64,000 nt of DNA from Lichenostomus cassidix (taxonomy: Eukaryota; Chordata; Aves; Passeriformes; Meliphagidae), in contig CM039188.1 in assembly GCA_008360975.2 (NCBI GenBank), forward strand, positions 26,997,944 to 27,061,943. The letters are read 5' to 3'. Shown in pieces: positions 54,521 through 64,000 of this stretch; the stretch's first letter is position 1; each line of letters starts with the position of its first letter. A program made the position numbers and the translations under genes. Under the pieces are notes generated by a model. It saw nothing but the letters and a program-made list of their open reading frames with translations, ran no database searches and was not told the DNA's origin.

Positions 54521-55798
54521 CTTAACAGCTCAGAGTATTCAAAAAAGAGGGGGCTAGCTCTCTGTCCTTTTTCCTGCCCAGACAAGTCCTCTGTAGAGAA
54601 AGAAATATGTCTTTGTGCCTTGGAAGCAAACCACATGGAATAGAGGATCTGATAGATAGCCCTTTCTGCTTCTCAATGCCTTTATTTCTTTTCCATGACT
54701 CTTCATATTTTAAAAAGCTGATTTTTAAATTTTATTTGAAGCTGAATGTTTCCTGCTTCCTAATAGTTTCTCAGTTGAAAGCTTGAGCAGTGCTTAACAG
54801 AAGATGAAGCAGAGTTGTTTCAGTTCACCCCTTTCTAAGACAAAAGAGTGTGAATTAAACAGAAATATGTACACAGATATATATTTATATGAAAAAAAAT
54901 TTCTAAGTATTTTGTACCACATAATCTTTTCACTGCAGTGGAAAGATGCTATAAATAATTTACCTGTGACTTACAACACTTCTGTATCTGAAAATTTTTT
55001 CTTTAGGTTTTCTTATTAATTTGGTGGGAGCCTTGGAAATTATTCCAGAGTTTTCTGCTTATTTCAAGCCTTATAATAATTTCCTTCTTCTTTTTACTTA
55101 GTCAGTAACCTCAGGTTGTTGAGGCTGCAGGTCAGGAAATCTTCCCTGTCCAGGACAGCACTAAGAAAAAATTTACTTAAATTCCTAAATAGGTACTAAA
55201 TTTTTGTGAAGTTTTGTGGGTTTCTTTTTTGTTCAGAAATAGCTATAATACATTTATTAAATGATAATATAGGTATGTTGAGCTTCTGTATTAAATACTG
55301 TGAAGTATTTGGCAGTGTTAGAAATGGTAGAACAAAATAGCTGAGGCTACTGAAGAAATGTCACATTCTTCTGTTGGTTTGTCCAAGAAAAACAATTTGT
55401 TGTACAGCAGTGAATAATCTGCATTATCAAATCTGTCCCATTCCTGTCAGGAGCTGGGTGCCCTTCATTCCCTTTTGAAGCCAGAAGGGATTCAACATGT
55501 TGCAGCTCAGGCTGTGCTGAATACTAATGTCTTGATAGCTGGTAGATCATTAGTATTTATTGGTAAAATGGAAGTAAAATTAGTTTTGACCTTTAGAGCT
55601 AAGTCAAAAGGTTAATCCATGTCCATTTCCAATTTGGTGCATTAATTGCTCCCTGTCCTAATTGTGTGTAGGACAATATTTTCTGTTTGTCTCAGAGGTA
55701 AATCAAACTGCAGGTGATGCTTTGCATTCATAATTTTGTTGTTTGTTTTACTTACAAGTGAAGTCCAAATCACTGAATGTATCTTCATGGATTCTGTT

Positions 55799-55819
55799 TA
55801 AATAAATAGATAAATAAAT
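55799..55819 (+). repeat. (TAAA)n microsatellite
   Basis: Five TAAA-like units with one taga interruption lie in intron 7, about 200 bases before exon 8. Confidence 0.85.
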
Positions 55820-56020
55820 CAGTATTTCTAATTCTTTTCTCACAAATCAATGCATGAATTCTGCCTAAAGCCAGTGGGATGTGATGTTCTTTGTGATACA
55901 GAGGATAAAAATAAGTTTATGAATTTTTTTGGTTATTCAGATATTAGTATTCTTGGCAGCTCTGAATAGGGGGGAAAAACACCAGCATGAAATTAATAAC
56001 TGTTTTTGTTTCTGTCATAG

Positions 56021-56203
56021 CTACACTGTACACATCCTGCATTTTGCTGGGTATATTCCTCAACAGCAGCATACCAATATTCTTTGAGCTCTTTGTGGAG
56101 ACAGTCTACCCTGTTCCAGAAGGAATAAGCTGTGGAGTTGTCACCTTCTTGAGTAATGTGTTCATGGGAGTTCTTTTGTTTTTCCTCACATTTTACCATA
56201 CAG
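56021..56203 (+). CDS. SLC49A4: SLC49A4 coding exon 8
   Basis: This 183-nt exon lies between acceptor ctgtcatag and consensus donor gtaaga. Two bases finish an alanine codon (mammals have valine here), 60 codons follow, and the last G begins a glutamate codon. It encodes [20 protein letters not shown] (helix 10), [18 protein letters not shown] (loop) and [20 protein letters not shown] (helix 11), ending at HT. The loop motif [14 protein letters not shown] is characteristic of the SLC49 family. A second NSS sequon lies inside helix 10 and is unlikely to be glycosylated. Both borders are phase 1, making this the only symmetric exon of those visible. Confidence 0.96.
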
Positions 56204-59200
56204 GTAAGAAATATAAGGCACTTGGAAAATTTAATTCTTCATAAGGACGTACCTTTGTCAGTAGAAGGGAGGATTTGCACATACAATTTCTGTTTAATAA
56301 CCAAATGTTTGAATCCAAGCAGGGGGAGCAAGGAAGGAGAATTTTAATTGTTCTTTTCCATATCCTTGCCTAAAAAGATGAGATTACTTAGATGCAAGAT
56401 ACATTCTACTTGTATTTGCTGTAGCCAGAAACCACCAAGGTACACACTGTTGTTTGACAAAGGCCTGGGTAATATTAGCATTAATAATGTTTGTATCATT
56501 GGGTGTTCAGAACCACAGTAAGGCTCACCCAATCTCATGGTTTTGGGTAGAACTGTGTTGCCCAGGAGGGGCAGAGCAGAAATGCCCCATTGAAGACCAA
56601 CTTTATTCAGTGGGGCTAAGGTCCCCCTGCAGGGCAGAGAGATCTCCTGACCACTGCTGAAGAGAGAACAGGCATTCTTTGGAACAAGCCAGCACAACAG
56701 TGCTTCACTTGATGTTTTTGTCAATTTATTCAGACTTTCTCACCTCTCAACTATTATTTGCCTCCTCCTAACTCATAATCATAACTTAGAGCTTGCTGTT
56801 TAGTAGACTGTAATACATATTGTTACTCTAAGCTGTAAAATGAGAACCCAACTTGCTTTCAAAGGGAAGTGGTCTTTATTAATGGTTTTCAAAGACACAG
56901 ATTTTTTTTCTTTGTATTTTATCATTATGGTAAACATTTGCTTCATGGTGCAATAGTTGTAAAGCACTAGAAAATGGGAAGTTTTATGTATTATTACTTC
57001 TTAAGATGTAGTGTTTTATAACTAAGAGGAGAGTGACAAATTTCAGATTGAATTCTGCTAGAAATTATCAAGGTTTCAACCTGGGGCAATTTTTCAGCAT
57101 GGTTTGTCTTTCTGCCAGGAAATTGCTAGCAGTATGACAACCTTGTTCCAAATTGTGGTCTGTGAACACAAATGGAGAGAAATTATTTAGTTTTTTAATA
57201 CTGATGCTGAGCTGTATCATTGTAAAATCTGAACACCATCTGGGCTAGCCTTGGGTGGTGTGAGAGCTAGCCTTTACATTTTAGAGTATGTTTTTGATCA
57301 AAATTGGTGCAAACTCTGTGCACACATACTATTGTTTCTGACATCTATACCTGAGCTGGAAAGATGACACAGAATAGTCTGAGAATTTTTTCATTGTTTG
57401 GCATTACATAATAACTGAGGATGGGGATATGGCTTCTCACTTCTGATGAAAGAATTACAATAAAGTGGTCTCATTCCCTCATAAATAGGTTATTTTGTCT
57501 CTCATATTTCTTTCCCTACAAGATACCAGTAAGTGTAGGTAAGGATAAATCAGAAATTGGTATACCCATACACTTGAAATATTTTCCCTATTTCTTCAAA
57601 AGAAGAAAAAAAAAAAGTAATTTGTGCTTAGGACAATCCATTGTTTGATAGGAAGTACAAGAGATTGTGTAGCCACTGGGGGGGATCTGTGCCAGGGGGT
57701 GCTATTGGCTCCTCTGATTAAAAAAATTCTTTAGAAGGTAGATAATGATCTTAATCATTTGCTTTTATTTGATTCAAATACATCCTCTAATGGCATTTAA
57801 GAAGCTTACACATAAATCAGAACTCAGTCAAATTCATCTTGTTCCCTAGGTCTTTCCTTTTAGGCCAAATAATCTTTCAGTAATTTTCATTCCAATTTCT
57901 CTTTTTCTCCTTGTACTGATATTGCAAATGCTGTGAAGGACCCAAATGCTTTCCAGTGCACTGAAGATTCTAGTTCAGCTGGCAGAGTGGGGATGTAAAC
58001 CTTCTTAAAGCTCAGCTTCCCTGCTAGTGCTGTGCCCCAAAGCTGCTGCCTCTGGATGAGATTTCCTTCGTCTTTCCTGCAGGGACTTCCAAGGCAAAAA
58101 CAAAAGGAAACTGACCTTTGGCTTCACACAATTGATGCATTCCCTGCATTGCCAGTGCTGTCAAAATTCTGGATCAAAAAAGATGTGAAGGATTCACAAG
58201 TTAAATTTCATCTTTTAGGGTATTTGAGTTCAAGTCTGTTTAATCCAATTAAGCAGGAATTTTATAAGGAAAATAATAGCAAAGCATTTGCCTATTGACT
58301 TCTGGCATCACATAAGAGTCTTCTCCAAGCCTAGGAAAATTTTACTGTGGTTTTAATAACAATACTGCCTAAACAAATCCATAAGGGTTTTTGGTGGATC
58401 AGGGAGGGTGTTGTTGAAGGTTACTGGTTTTGGAAGGTTGATTTTTCAGGCTTTCTGACTGTTGTCCTTTGCATTGTTTAAAATAAATAATGCATTTTCT
58501 TTCAGCAATATAAATTACAGATTTATGAAAGTAGCAGTGATGAAGCCTTGAATTTGATTAACTCAGATCTTGAGGGAGAGTTCAGATTCTGTAAAATTAA
58601 ATAATAGTAATAATAATAATGATGATAATAATGGAAAATTAAAAAGTAAAACATTCTAACCAGTGAAATGAATGTTTCTTTAGTAAATTACACATTTAAA
58701 AAAAATTAAATTTGTGTTGCACTTGTTTGAAAAAAACACTCTGAATAAAACTGCTAATTATTAGTCAAATATCAGATGATAGGATTTCTTGAATATGTAA
58801 CAGGCTTTTAAGAATAGTATGTTATGTCGAACAGCTGAAAGGAGGCTTCTGAGGACCTGTTTTTGCAATGACTTTTAAATAGAATTGATCATATTAAGCA
58901 CAAGTTTCTTCTGAAGAATTGGTTTTCCCTCCTTATACGATGTAGCAGGTTTGATTCAAAATCAACCCAGCTTCTTCCTATGCCTTTAATTTTAGATCTC
59001 AATCCATAGAAATCAAAGGACTAATGAGCAGAGTCTTTGGAAGTGGTTTATTCTCGATTAGCAATGATAGATTTTATTTTTTTTCCCTGTTCTCTTCATT
59101 GGCAGGTTGAATAAAGAGGATTTACGTTAGCTGGAGGCAGTGGTTATAAATATATATAACTTAAGGTGTCCATGGAGAAGGCTCACAGACCATGTTAACC

Positions 59201-59337
59201 ATCGATCGATCGGGAGCTGTCAGGATTTTGGCAGAACACAGCAATTTCCCTCAAACCTGCCATCAGTCCAAGTTTTGGTCTCTTTAAGCACAGAGCATGT
59301 TTGATAACTGAGGCTGGGTCTCTGTTCTGCTTTACAG
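56204..59337 (+). other. SLC49A4: SLC49A4 intron 8 (3.1 kb)
   Basis: The intron runs from donor gtaaga to acceptor tctgctttacag. It contains an (AAT)n tract at 58600-58632 and a small (ATCG)3 tract at 59201-59212, about 126 bp before the final exon. No gene or recognisable transposon was found. Confidence 0.82.
58600..58632 (+). repeat. (AAT)n microsatellite
   Basis: Repeated AAT units with gat interruptions lie in intron 8. Confidence 0.9.
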
Positions 59338-59453
59338 AGTTTTCCTGGTTCAACTGGTGCCTGCCAGGGTCGTGTCTGCTCAGCCTGCTCCTCATCCTGT
59401 GCTTCCGCGAGTCCTACGACCGACTCTATCTCGACGTCGTCGTCTCCGTGTGA
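59338..59453 (+). CDS. SLC49A4: SLC49A4 final coding exon 9 with stop codon
   Basis: This coding part of the last exon is 116 nt, after acceptor ctgctttacag. The first two bases (AG) complete a glutamate codon, then 37 codons and TGA at 59451-59453. It encodes [22 protein letters not shown] (helix 12) and the short C-terminal tail [15 protein letters not shown]. The tail looks identical to mammalian SLC49A4, which fixes the true C-terminus and identifies the gene securely. The end of the coding sequence is unusually CpG-rich compared with everything around it. The TGA is followed by an untranslated region with no long open frame of interest. Confidence 0.97.
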
Positions 59454-59764
59454 TCACACCAGACTGGTGAGGGCTTGGAAGAGACTGGAAGTCGGCTTTG
59501 CAGTCTGCACATCTGCCTGGATTTGCACAGCTGAACAGCAGAAAAACAAAGAAATTTCAAGACTTAATCGTGGCTTTATTTGGAGAGGGTGAGGGATGGG
59601 TTGTTCTTATGTCCAAGACCATCTTGATTTGCCACAAATGTGGAACTGGAGTGGTGATGGTGACACCAAAATGCACAAAGAGGATCTCTCTGCTGTCCAG
59701 GTCCCTGTGCCAGGGCTGGGGCTCTCTGTTGAAGAGGCTGTTGATGTAGCAGTGAGGTGTATGT

Positions 59765-59784
59765 TGTGTGTGTGTGTGTGTGTG
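59765..59784 (+). repeat. (TG)10 microsatellite in the 3' UTR
   Basis: Ten uninterrupted TG units are followed by cctgtgtg. The tract lies about 310 bases after the SLC49A4 stop codon. Confidence 0.95.
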
Positions 59785-60010
59785 CCTGTGTGCTGACTCA
59801 CGGTTATACACACCGGGGTACCAGTAATCTTCAGAGTCTTCTATCAGAATAGAAATAGGGAATATCCTTAACAAAAGGAAAAAAATAAGAAAAGAAAACA
59901 AAAATCTTTTCTTGAGGATCTCTTTAAAATCACTAGTCATTTATATATTGAATGGCCATTAAACAGTTAAACTAAAATTATTTGGTGCTTGTACACTACA
60001 TTTACATTCT

Positions 60011-60016
60011 AATAAA
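60011..60016 (+). terminator. Candidate polyadenylation signal AATAAA (proximal)
   Basis: This canonical hexamer lies about 560 bases after the SLC49A4 stop codon. The downstream sequence has a modest GT/T-rich part (ctggtaccagggtttttag) about 22-40 bases on. Use of the site is unproven. Confidence 0.45.
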
Positions 60017-60741
60017 GGGAGTTCTGATATAAGACACTGGTACCAGGGTTTTTAGCCATACTAAATATCCCAAATAATCCTTGCAGTGTTATTAGAGTGT
60101 TTGTTATCACCCTGGAGCACAAGTAAACAATAGCTTTAGCTGCCACTGAATCCCAACCTGCACCCACAGTCATCTCTGAAATGCCACCATGGTTCCATAT
60201 CTCCTGAATATGGAGCATCTGTGGTGTACTGGAGAGTCACTCTAGGTAAATGTTGCTGTTCTAAGGGCCACCACTGTGTCACCTTTCCATCCTCCATCTC
60301 CAGTACTGCCTTTTTTTACTGTTTGTGCCACTGAATACTGTGGGTGTGGATGTCTGAGTCCTGCTAGTTCTCTCCTGATACTCTAAGGTGTGTGTGGTTT
60401 TTAGGATTAGTTTATGACTGAGGGTGCCTAAACAATATTGCTTGTAACCCAAGTCTTGAGAAATCACTGTTTCCTAAAAAAACCTTTCTAGTTGAGGAGG
60501 TGCATTGATGATGGCGAAATGACAATGAGTTTCACCATGAGGAGTAACTCAAGAGTTCTGGCATAATATGGGAAATTAATGCCAGCTCTTTTTATCAGTA
60601 CTAATCTGTGGTCATTCTGGCCCTTACTTGAACATAAATATTAAAGACACTTTGAATAGTTTTTTAACTCAGTTTTTAAACCTGCTAATAATTTCTTAAT
60701 TATATTCTTAGATTTCAGTTCAGCATCATTTAAAATATTTT

Positions 60742-60870
60742 GGGGGGTGTGTGTGTGTTCTGTGCTTTGTGTTATGGGGGTGTGTTTGTGTGTGTGAGGG
60801 TGTGCCTATTTATATCAATGTATACACAAATAAAACTTATATATATAAGAGATACATATATATATATAAG
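60742..60870 (+). repeat. Compound TG-rich and TA-rich simple repeat
   Basis: An interrupted TG-rich tract (60742-60804) is followed by two TA tracts (60836-60849 and 60856-60870) flanking gagata. The region includes the AATAAA at 60829-60834. Confidence 0.9.
60829..60834 (+). terminator. Candidate polyadenylation signal AATAAA with GT-rich downstream element
   Basis: The canonical hexamer is followed after about 45 bases by a GT-rich element (gggtgtgtgtttcc). Between them lies a 13-bp perfect TA-rich inverted repeat. Of the candidates this has the clearest downstream element. It would give a 3' UTR of about 1.4 kb. Confidence 0.5.
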
Positions 60871-60871
60871 T
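60835..60871. repeat. 13-bp inverted repeat next to a polyadenylation signal
   Basis: The arms acttatatatata (60835-60847) and tatatatataagt (60859-60871) are exact reverse complements with an 11-base loop. The left arm starts one base after the AATAAA at 60829-60834. The left side also contains the 14-bp palindrome cttatatatataag (60836-60849). Confidence 0.9.
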
Positions 60872-61163
60872 CGTGCAAGGGTGTGTGTTTCCCTAGGTTT
60901 ACTCCAAGTGATCCTGTGTGGGGAAGGTGATTTGCCCCTGTTTGTAACCAAGCCAGTCACTGCCCTGAGTGGGGATGCAACAGGGATTCTTTCCAGGGGT
61001 GAATGATTCCCTGTCGTGGCAGTTCTGTGGCAGGGCTGGATGCATGTTTGGAGGGGCTGCTGTGCAGGGCTCTGCATCTCTAGGAGTTAAATCCAGCACC
61101 CTCTGGCCCTGTGTGGGGCTCTTCTTTGCCCCTGGAGTGACACCAACACTGTAAGCTCACTCA

Positions 61164-61169
61164 AATAAA
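61164..61169 (+). terminator. Candidate polyadenylation signal AATAAA (distal)
   Basis: This canonical hexamer is followed by a T/GT-rich stretch (ctgttccttctgcctgctctcc, then cttgtg). A further AATAAA lies at 61274-61279. Either could serve as a distal end for the SLC49A4 transcript. Confidence 0.4.
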
Positions 61170-61300
61170 CCCAGAACTACCTTTCAGACATGGATCTGTT
61201 CCTTCTGCCTGCTCTCCTTGTGCAGAGAGAATACACCTCTAAGACTTAACTCAGGAGTGTATCTGTGCAGTGAAATAAAACAAGCTGCTCCCTGCTTTTA

Positions 61301-64000
61301 TGTTTTCAGAGCAATTGATGTACTTACTGTAGTAACTGAAAACGGATTTAGCTCATTGCCTGTATCAGCTCTAAATGATCTTTTCTGTCTTGAAGCAGGC
61401 TCTTTGTGGCAGTGGAGCTAACCTGCATAGGGATAACTAAATCAGTCTAACCAGCACGTTCAGAACCATTGGCATCATCCCCTTGCTTTTCAGAGGAATG
61501 GTGTTAACTGTCCAGCTTCTTTTTACTATGTTTTAGTGCCTGGAATAGTTTTAGTATCCAGTAGCTGCTGCTACCTATTGTCTTCTGAAAGCAAGGATCG
61601 CTTGCCAAGAGTCTGATTGGAGTTGCATTGTCATGGCAGAACTACAAGCTCAGATGGCTCTTCAGAGCTCTGTTTCTGCAATTTACTGTAGCTATATAAA
61701 GATTAAAACTGCACAGCTCAGGCACTGTCCCGAGTGAGAGAGATTTCTAATCCTTTCACTGTCCTGACTATTTTAAGATGGAGAAGCATTTTACACAGTA
61801 TTCAGACTATAACCTATTCTGCCTCTGTTCCAGAAGGCATCAAACAGTTCAAAATATTTGTCAGTGCTTCCAGATGCAGGCTCTCCATAATCAGGGGAGA
61901 AGAGTGAACCTCTTGTTTTAAACCCTGCTGATTGTTTTTCTGAGTCAGTGTGAATGGCTCACTGTGACTCTGATGTTTCTCTATGTGGTAGGTTGGCCAT
62001 GGCTGGAAACCACCAAAGCTGCTCTGTCACTGCCCTCCTCAGCTGGGCAGGGGAGAGGAAATGTAAGGGAAAGCTCATGAGTTAAGAACAGGGAGAGATC
62101 ACTCACTGGCTACCATCATGGGCAAAACAGACTCAATCTGGGGAAATGAATTTAATTTACTAGCAATCGTATCACAGTAGGATAATGACAAATGAAACCT
62201 AATCTTGCCCCCATCCCTCCCTCCTTTCTGGGCTTAACTTTACTTGTGGTTTTATCTCTCTCTTCCCTGCAGCAGCACAGGGGGACAGGGAATGGGGGCT
62301 GTGGTCAGACCTTGTACATTGTCTAATCCCCTGAGAAAGACTCCTCACATTCTTCCCCTGCTCCAGTTTGGGTCTCTCCCAGGGGAGACAATCCTCCATG
62401 AATTTCGCCAGTGTGGGTGCAGACCTTCAGGAAGAATCCTGCCAGCAAACCTGCTCCAGCCTGGTCTCCTCTCTCCATGGAGCCACAGGTCCTGCCAGGA
62501 GTCTGCTCCAGCAGGTTTCCCCCAGGGACACAGCCTCCTTTGGGCAACCAGCTGCTGTGGCATGGGCTTCTCCACAGGCTGCAGGTGGATCTCTGCTGCC
62601 CATGGGCTGCAAGGACGCAGCTGCCACACCATGGTCTGCATCACAGGCTGCAGGGGAATCTCTGCCCCTCCTGCACTGACCTGGTACCTGCAGAGCTACT
62701 CCTCTCTCTGGTTGCAATTGCTGCTGAGCAGTAACTTCTTTTCCCTTAACACCCAGAGGTGTTACCAACATTGCTGATGGGTTCAGCCTCAGTCAGTGCC
62801 AGGTCTGTTTGGAGCCTGGCTGGTGTTGGCTTTGTCACTCATGGAGAAGCTTCCAGCATCTCCTCACGGACACCACCCTGCAGCCCCTCACTGCCAAAGC
62901 CTTGCCATGCAGAGCCCATGCCCTGTGTCTGTCTGGCACTTTACTGTGGTCTGAATTGCAGCCATCAGTGCCTCTGCCCCAAAGCAGGAGCATTGTCCAG
63001 GGCTGGGCAGCACAGCTGGACCCTGCTGGAAACCTCGCTGGGTTCAGAGGCACCGCTCTACAGTCAGGGCTCAGCCCAAGTTCCCAGCAAGTCTGATGGA
63101 AATCTGCCCAAGTGAGAGTCAAAGGATTGCTCCCAAATTACTTGAAGTTGTGCAGGACATGGCTGCATTCCACACACACAGTGTTCAGGCTTTAGGATTT
63201 TATTAGATTAGCAAGTCTGGCTCAGGATGGAGGTGAGGATTGTAAATGTGCTTGCTGAGACCTCTGAAAAATATTTTATCCCCATCTGTGCCCTACAGCA
63301 GCATCCTTCTGTGAAGGAGCAGTTCATTTCATGTCGGTAACACAACTCAAATACTTTTTGGGTAAGTGTTATCACTTGGTCCATCCTTGCTTGGACTTAG
63401 TAAGGGTCCAAGCTGCCAGGATACCTGCACTTCCTTGGTAGTTTGTTTGGGAGCATGGGGAGAGCCCTAAATTTTGCTGATACAATGAGCAGTAGTGCAG
63501 GATAGGCTCAAAACAGCTAATGTTTTTCTTAACCATGAGTGGAAGTTTGAAGTCTCTCTAACTTTAACTTGAAGCAGTCCCAGCACTGGCTGCTGCATGG
63601 TCTGTGACCTGCCAGCGGAGGAAGGTGCCCGGAGAAGCCCCGAATTTCCTTCTCTTTGTGGCCTGTAAGTTGAGGGCCTTGAAGAACATTTTCCCCAGCA
63701 GTGCTGAGCCCCTAACACACAGGTAATTGTGTTGTGGTTTGTACTGGGAATGCTGGGAAGGATGCTCCGTAGTGACCGCTCTCTCCCAGTGCTTCATTTT
63801 AAACATGGGCTGCTCCTCAGATTTCTGTTTGGCTCAGTGACACCCTCGGTTCAGCTTCCAGAGCTGCTGGCTCTCCTTCTCCCAGGCTGTGGAGCTGTGC
63901 AAGCTCCCCTGCTGCTCATGGGAGGCTCGGGATTAGGAAATGCAGGCTCCATTTCCAGCACTGGTTCCTGTCTCTGGTCACTGCTGTTAGCCATTAACTT
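61301..64000. other. Intergenic sequence downstream of SLC49A4
   Basis: No exon was recognised on either strand. In mammals the next gene downstream is SEMA5B on the opposite strand, but I see no semaphorin or thrombospondin-type coding segment here. The GC-richer part at about 62341-62925 looks like a dispersed avian repeat (listed separately). Open frames of 80-177 codons around 62.2-63.1 kb overlap on both strands and are most simply explained by high GC content. Confidence 0.7.
62341..62925 (+). repeat. GC-rich dispersed avian repeat, LTR-like (class uncertain)
   Basis: This stretch is much richer in GC than its surroundings and has internal repetition: a 24-mer beginning cacaggctgcagg at 62573-62596 recurs with two changes at 62642-62665, 69 bp later. 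The block from cctgagcagtaact-like sequence (about 62722) through ttgctgatgggttcagcc and catggagaagcttccagc to ccttgccatgcag resembles a sequence I recall as widely repeated in bird genomes, possibly an endogenous-retrovirus LTR. That recollection is not a database match. No retroviral gene is visible here. Confidence 0.5.

Larger units (their letters stand above)
45839..56020 (+). other. SLC49A4: SLC49A4 intron 7 (10.2 kb)
   Basis: This is the second largest complete intron, from donor gtatcg to acceptor gtttctgtcatag. It contains a long T-rich tract ending in an acceptor-like cag at 48344, a run of 13 T at 51614-51626, a (GTTT)n tract at 54479-54520 and a (TAAA)n tract at 55799-55819. Long AT-rich unique sequence around 46-48 kb and 49.2-51.5 kb has no recognisable feature. 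Confidence 0.8.
16228..59453 (+). other. SLC49A4: SLC49A4 (DIRC2) gene body, exons 2-9, 5' incomplete
   Basis: This is the genomic span of the coding exons visible here. The joined exons read through 362 complete residues to one TGA with no internal stop, and all introns are GT-AG. Intron phases from exon 1/2 onward are 1, 2, 1, 2, 0, 2, 1, 1. I recognise the product as SLC49A4/DIRC2 from long near-identical segments, such as [19 protein letters not shown] in exon 3 and [12 protein letters not shown] at the C-terminus. In mammals the protein is a lysosomal-membrane MFS transporter, glycosylated and cleaved by cathepsin L, and has been reported to export pyridoxine with protons. Ten of its twelve helices are encoded here. 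Exon 1 is outside the window, so the start codon and N-terminal sorting motif cannot be assessed. The gene looks intact and functional. Confidence 0.95.
59454..61300 (+). other. SLC49A4: Probable SLC49A4 3' untranslated region (end uncertain)
   Basis: The sequence after the stop has no splice-supported coding content. It carries AATAAA hexamers at 60011-60016, 60829-60834, 61164-61169 and 61274-61279, any of which could end the transcript, giving untranslated regions from about 0.6 to 1.8 kb. The end given here is set just past the last of these and is an estimate. A (TG)10 tract lies at 59765-59784, and a TG-rich then TA-rich compound tract at 60742-60870. Confidence 0.6.

Noticed and set aside
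62244..62777. A 177-codon open frame and several overlapping ones on both strands
   Set aside because: They lie in the GC-rich repeat-like block, have no family resemblance, and run in up to four frames at once.
61301..64000. Exons of the expected downstream neighbour SEMA5B
   Set aside because: I looked for minus-strand semaphorin or thrombospondin-repeat coding segments and found none, so the neighbour's end is probably further downstream.
1..64000. CRISPR arrays, operons, phage or plasmid modules
   Set aside because: No regularly spaced direct repeats, ribosome-binding-site-led gene strings or prokaryotic protein families are present. The window is an intron-rich vertebrate locus.

Overview
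This window is vertebrate nuclear DNA, most likely from a bird and probably a songbird. It is AT-rich and intron-dominated. It carries a CR1 LINE 3' end (about 4171-4422) and a tRNA-CR1 composite SINE of the zebra-finch TguSINE1 type (about 10739-10878). No bacterial, plasmid or phage gene is visible.

The one protein-coding gene I can support is SLC49A4 (older name DIRC2) on the + strand. It encodes a 12-helix major facilitator superfamily protein of the lysosomal membrane. Eight coding exons are present: 16228-16321, 29056-29318, 34885-35014, 40052-40160, 40787-40854, 45711-45838, 56021-56203 and 59338-59453, the last ending in TGA at 59451-59453. All have GT/AG borders, and the codon phases join without a break or frameshift. 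Together they encode 362 complete residues, matching the mammalian protein from just after transmembrane helix 2 to its C-terminus. By comparison with the nine-exon mammalian gene these are exons 2-9. Exon 1 (start codon, N-terminal sorting signal, helices 1-2) and the promoter lie upstream of base 1, so bases 1-16227 are the 3' part of intron 1.

Layout: 1-16227 intron 1, with a CR1 copy, a SINE, a GC/CpG-richer patch near 5.2-5.45 kb and a possible old LTR near 2.2-3.0 kb; 16.2-59.5 kb exons 2-9 with introns of 12.7, 5.6, 5.0, 0.63, 4.9, 10.2 and 3.1 kb; 59454 to about 61.3 kb the 3' untranslated region with several candidate polyadenylation signals and a TG microsatellite; 61.3-64 kb intergenic DNA with a GC-rich stretch that looks like a dispersed avian repeat.

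I looked for an undescribed system and did not find one. The more interesting points are modest: a symmetric exon 8 that could be skipped in frame, a diverged luminal loop around a kept glycosylation site, a hairpin between a polyadenylation signal and its GT-rich downstream element, a SINE with a duplication in its anticodon region, and two splice-acceptor-like sites inside introns.
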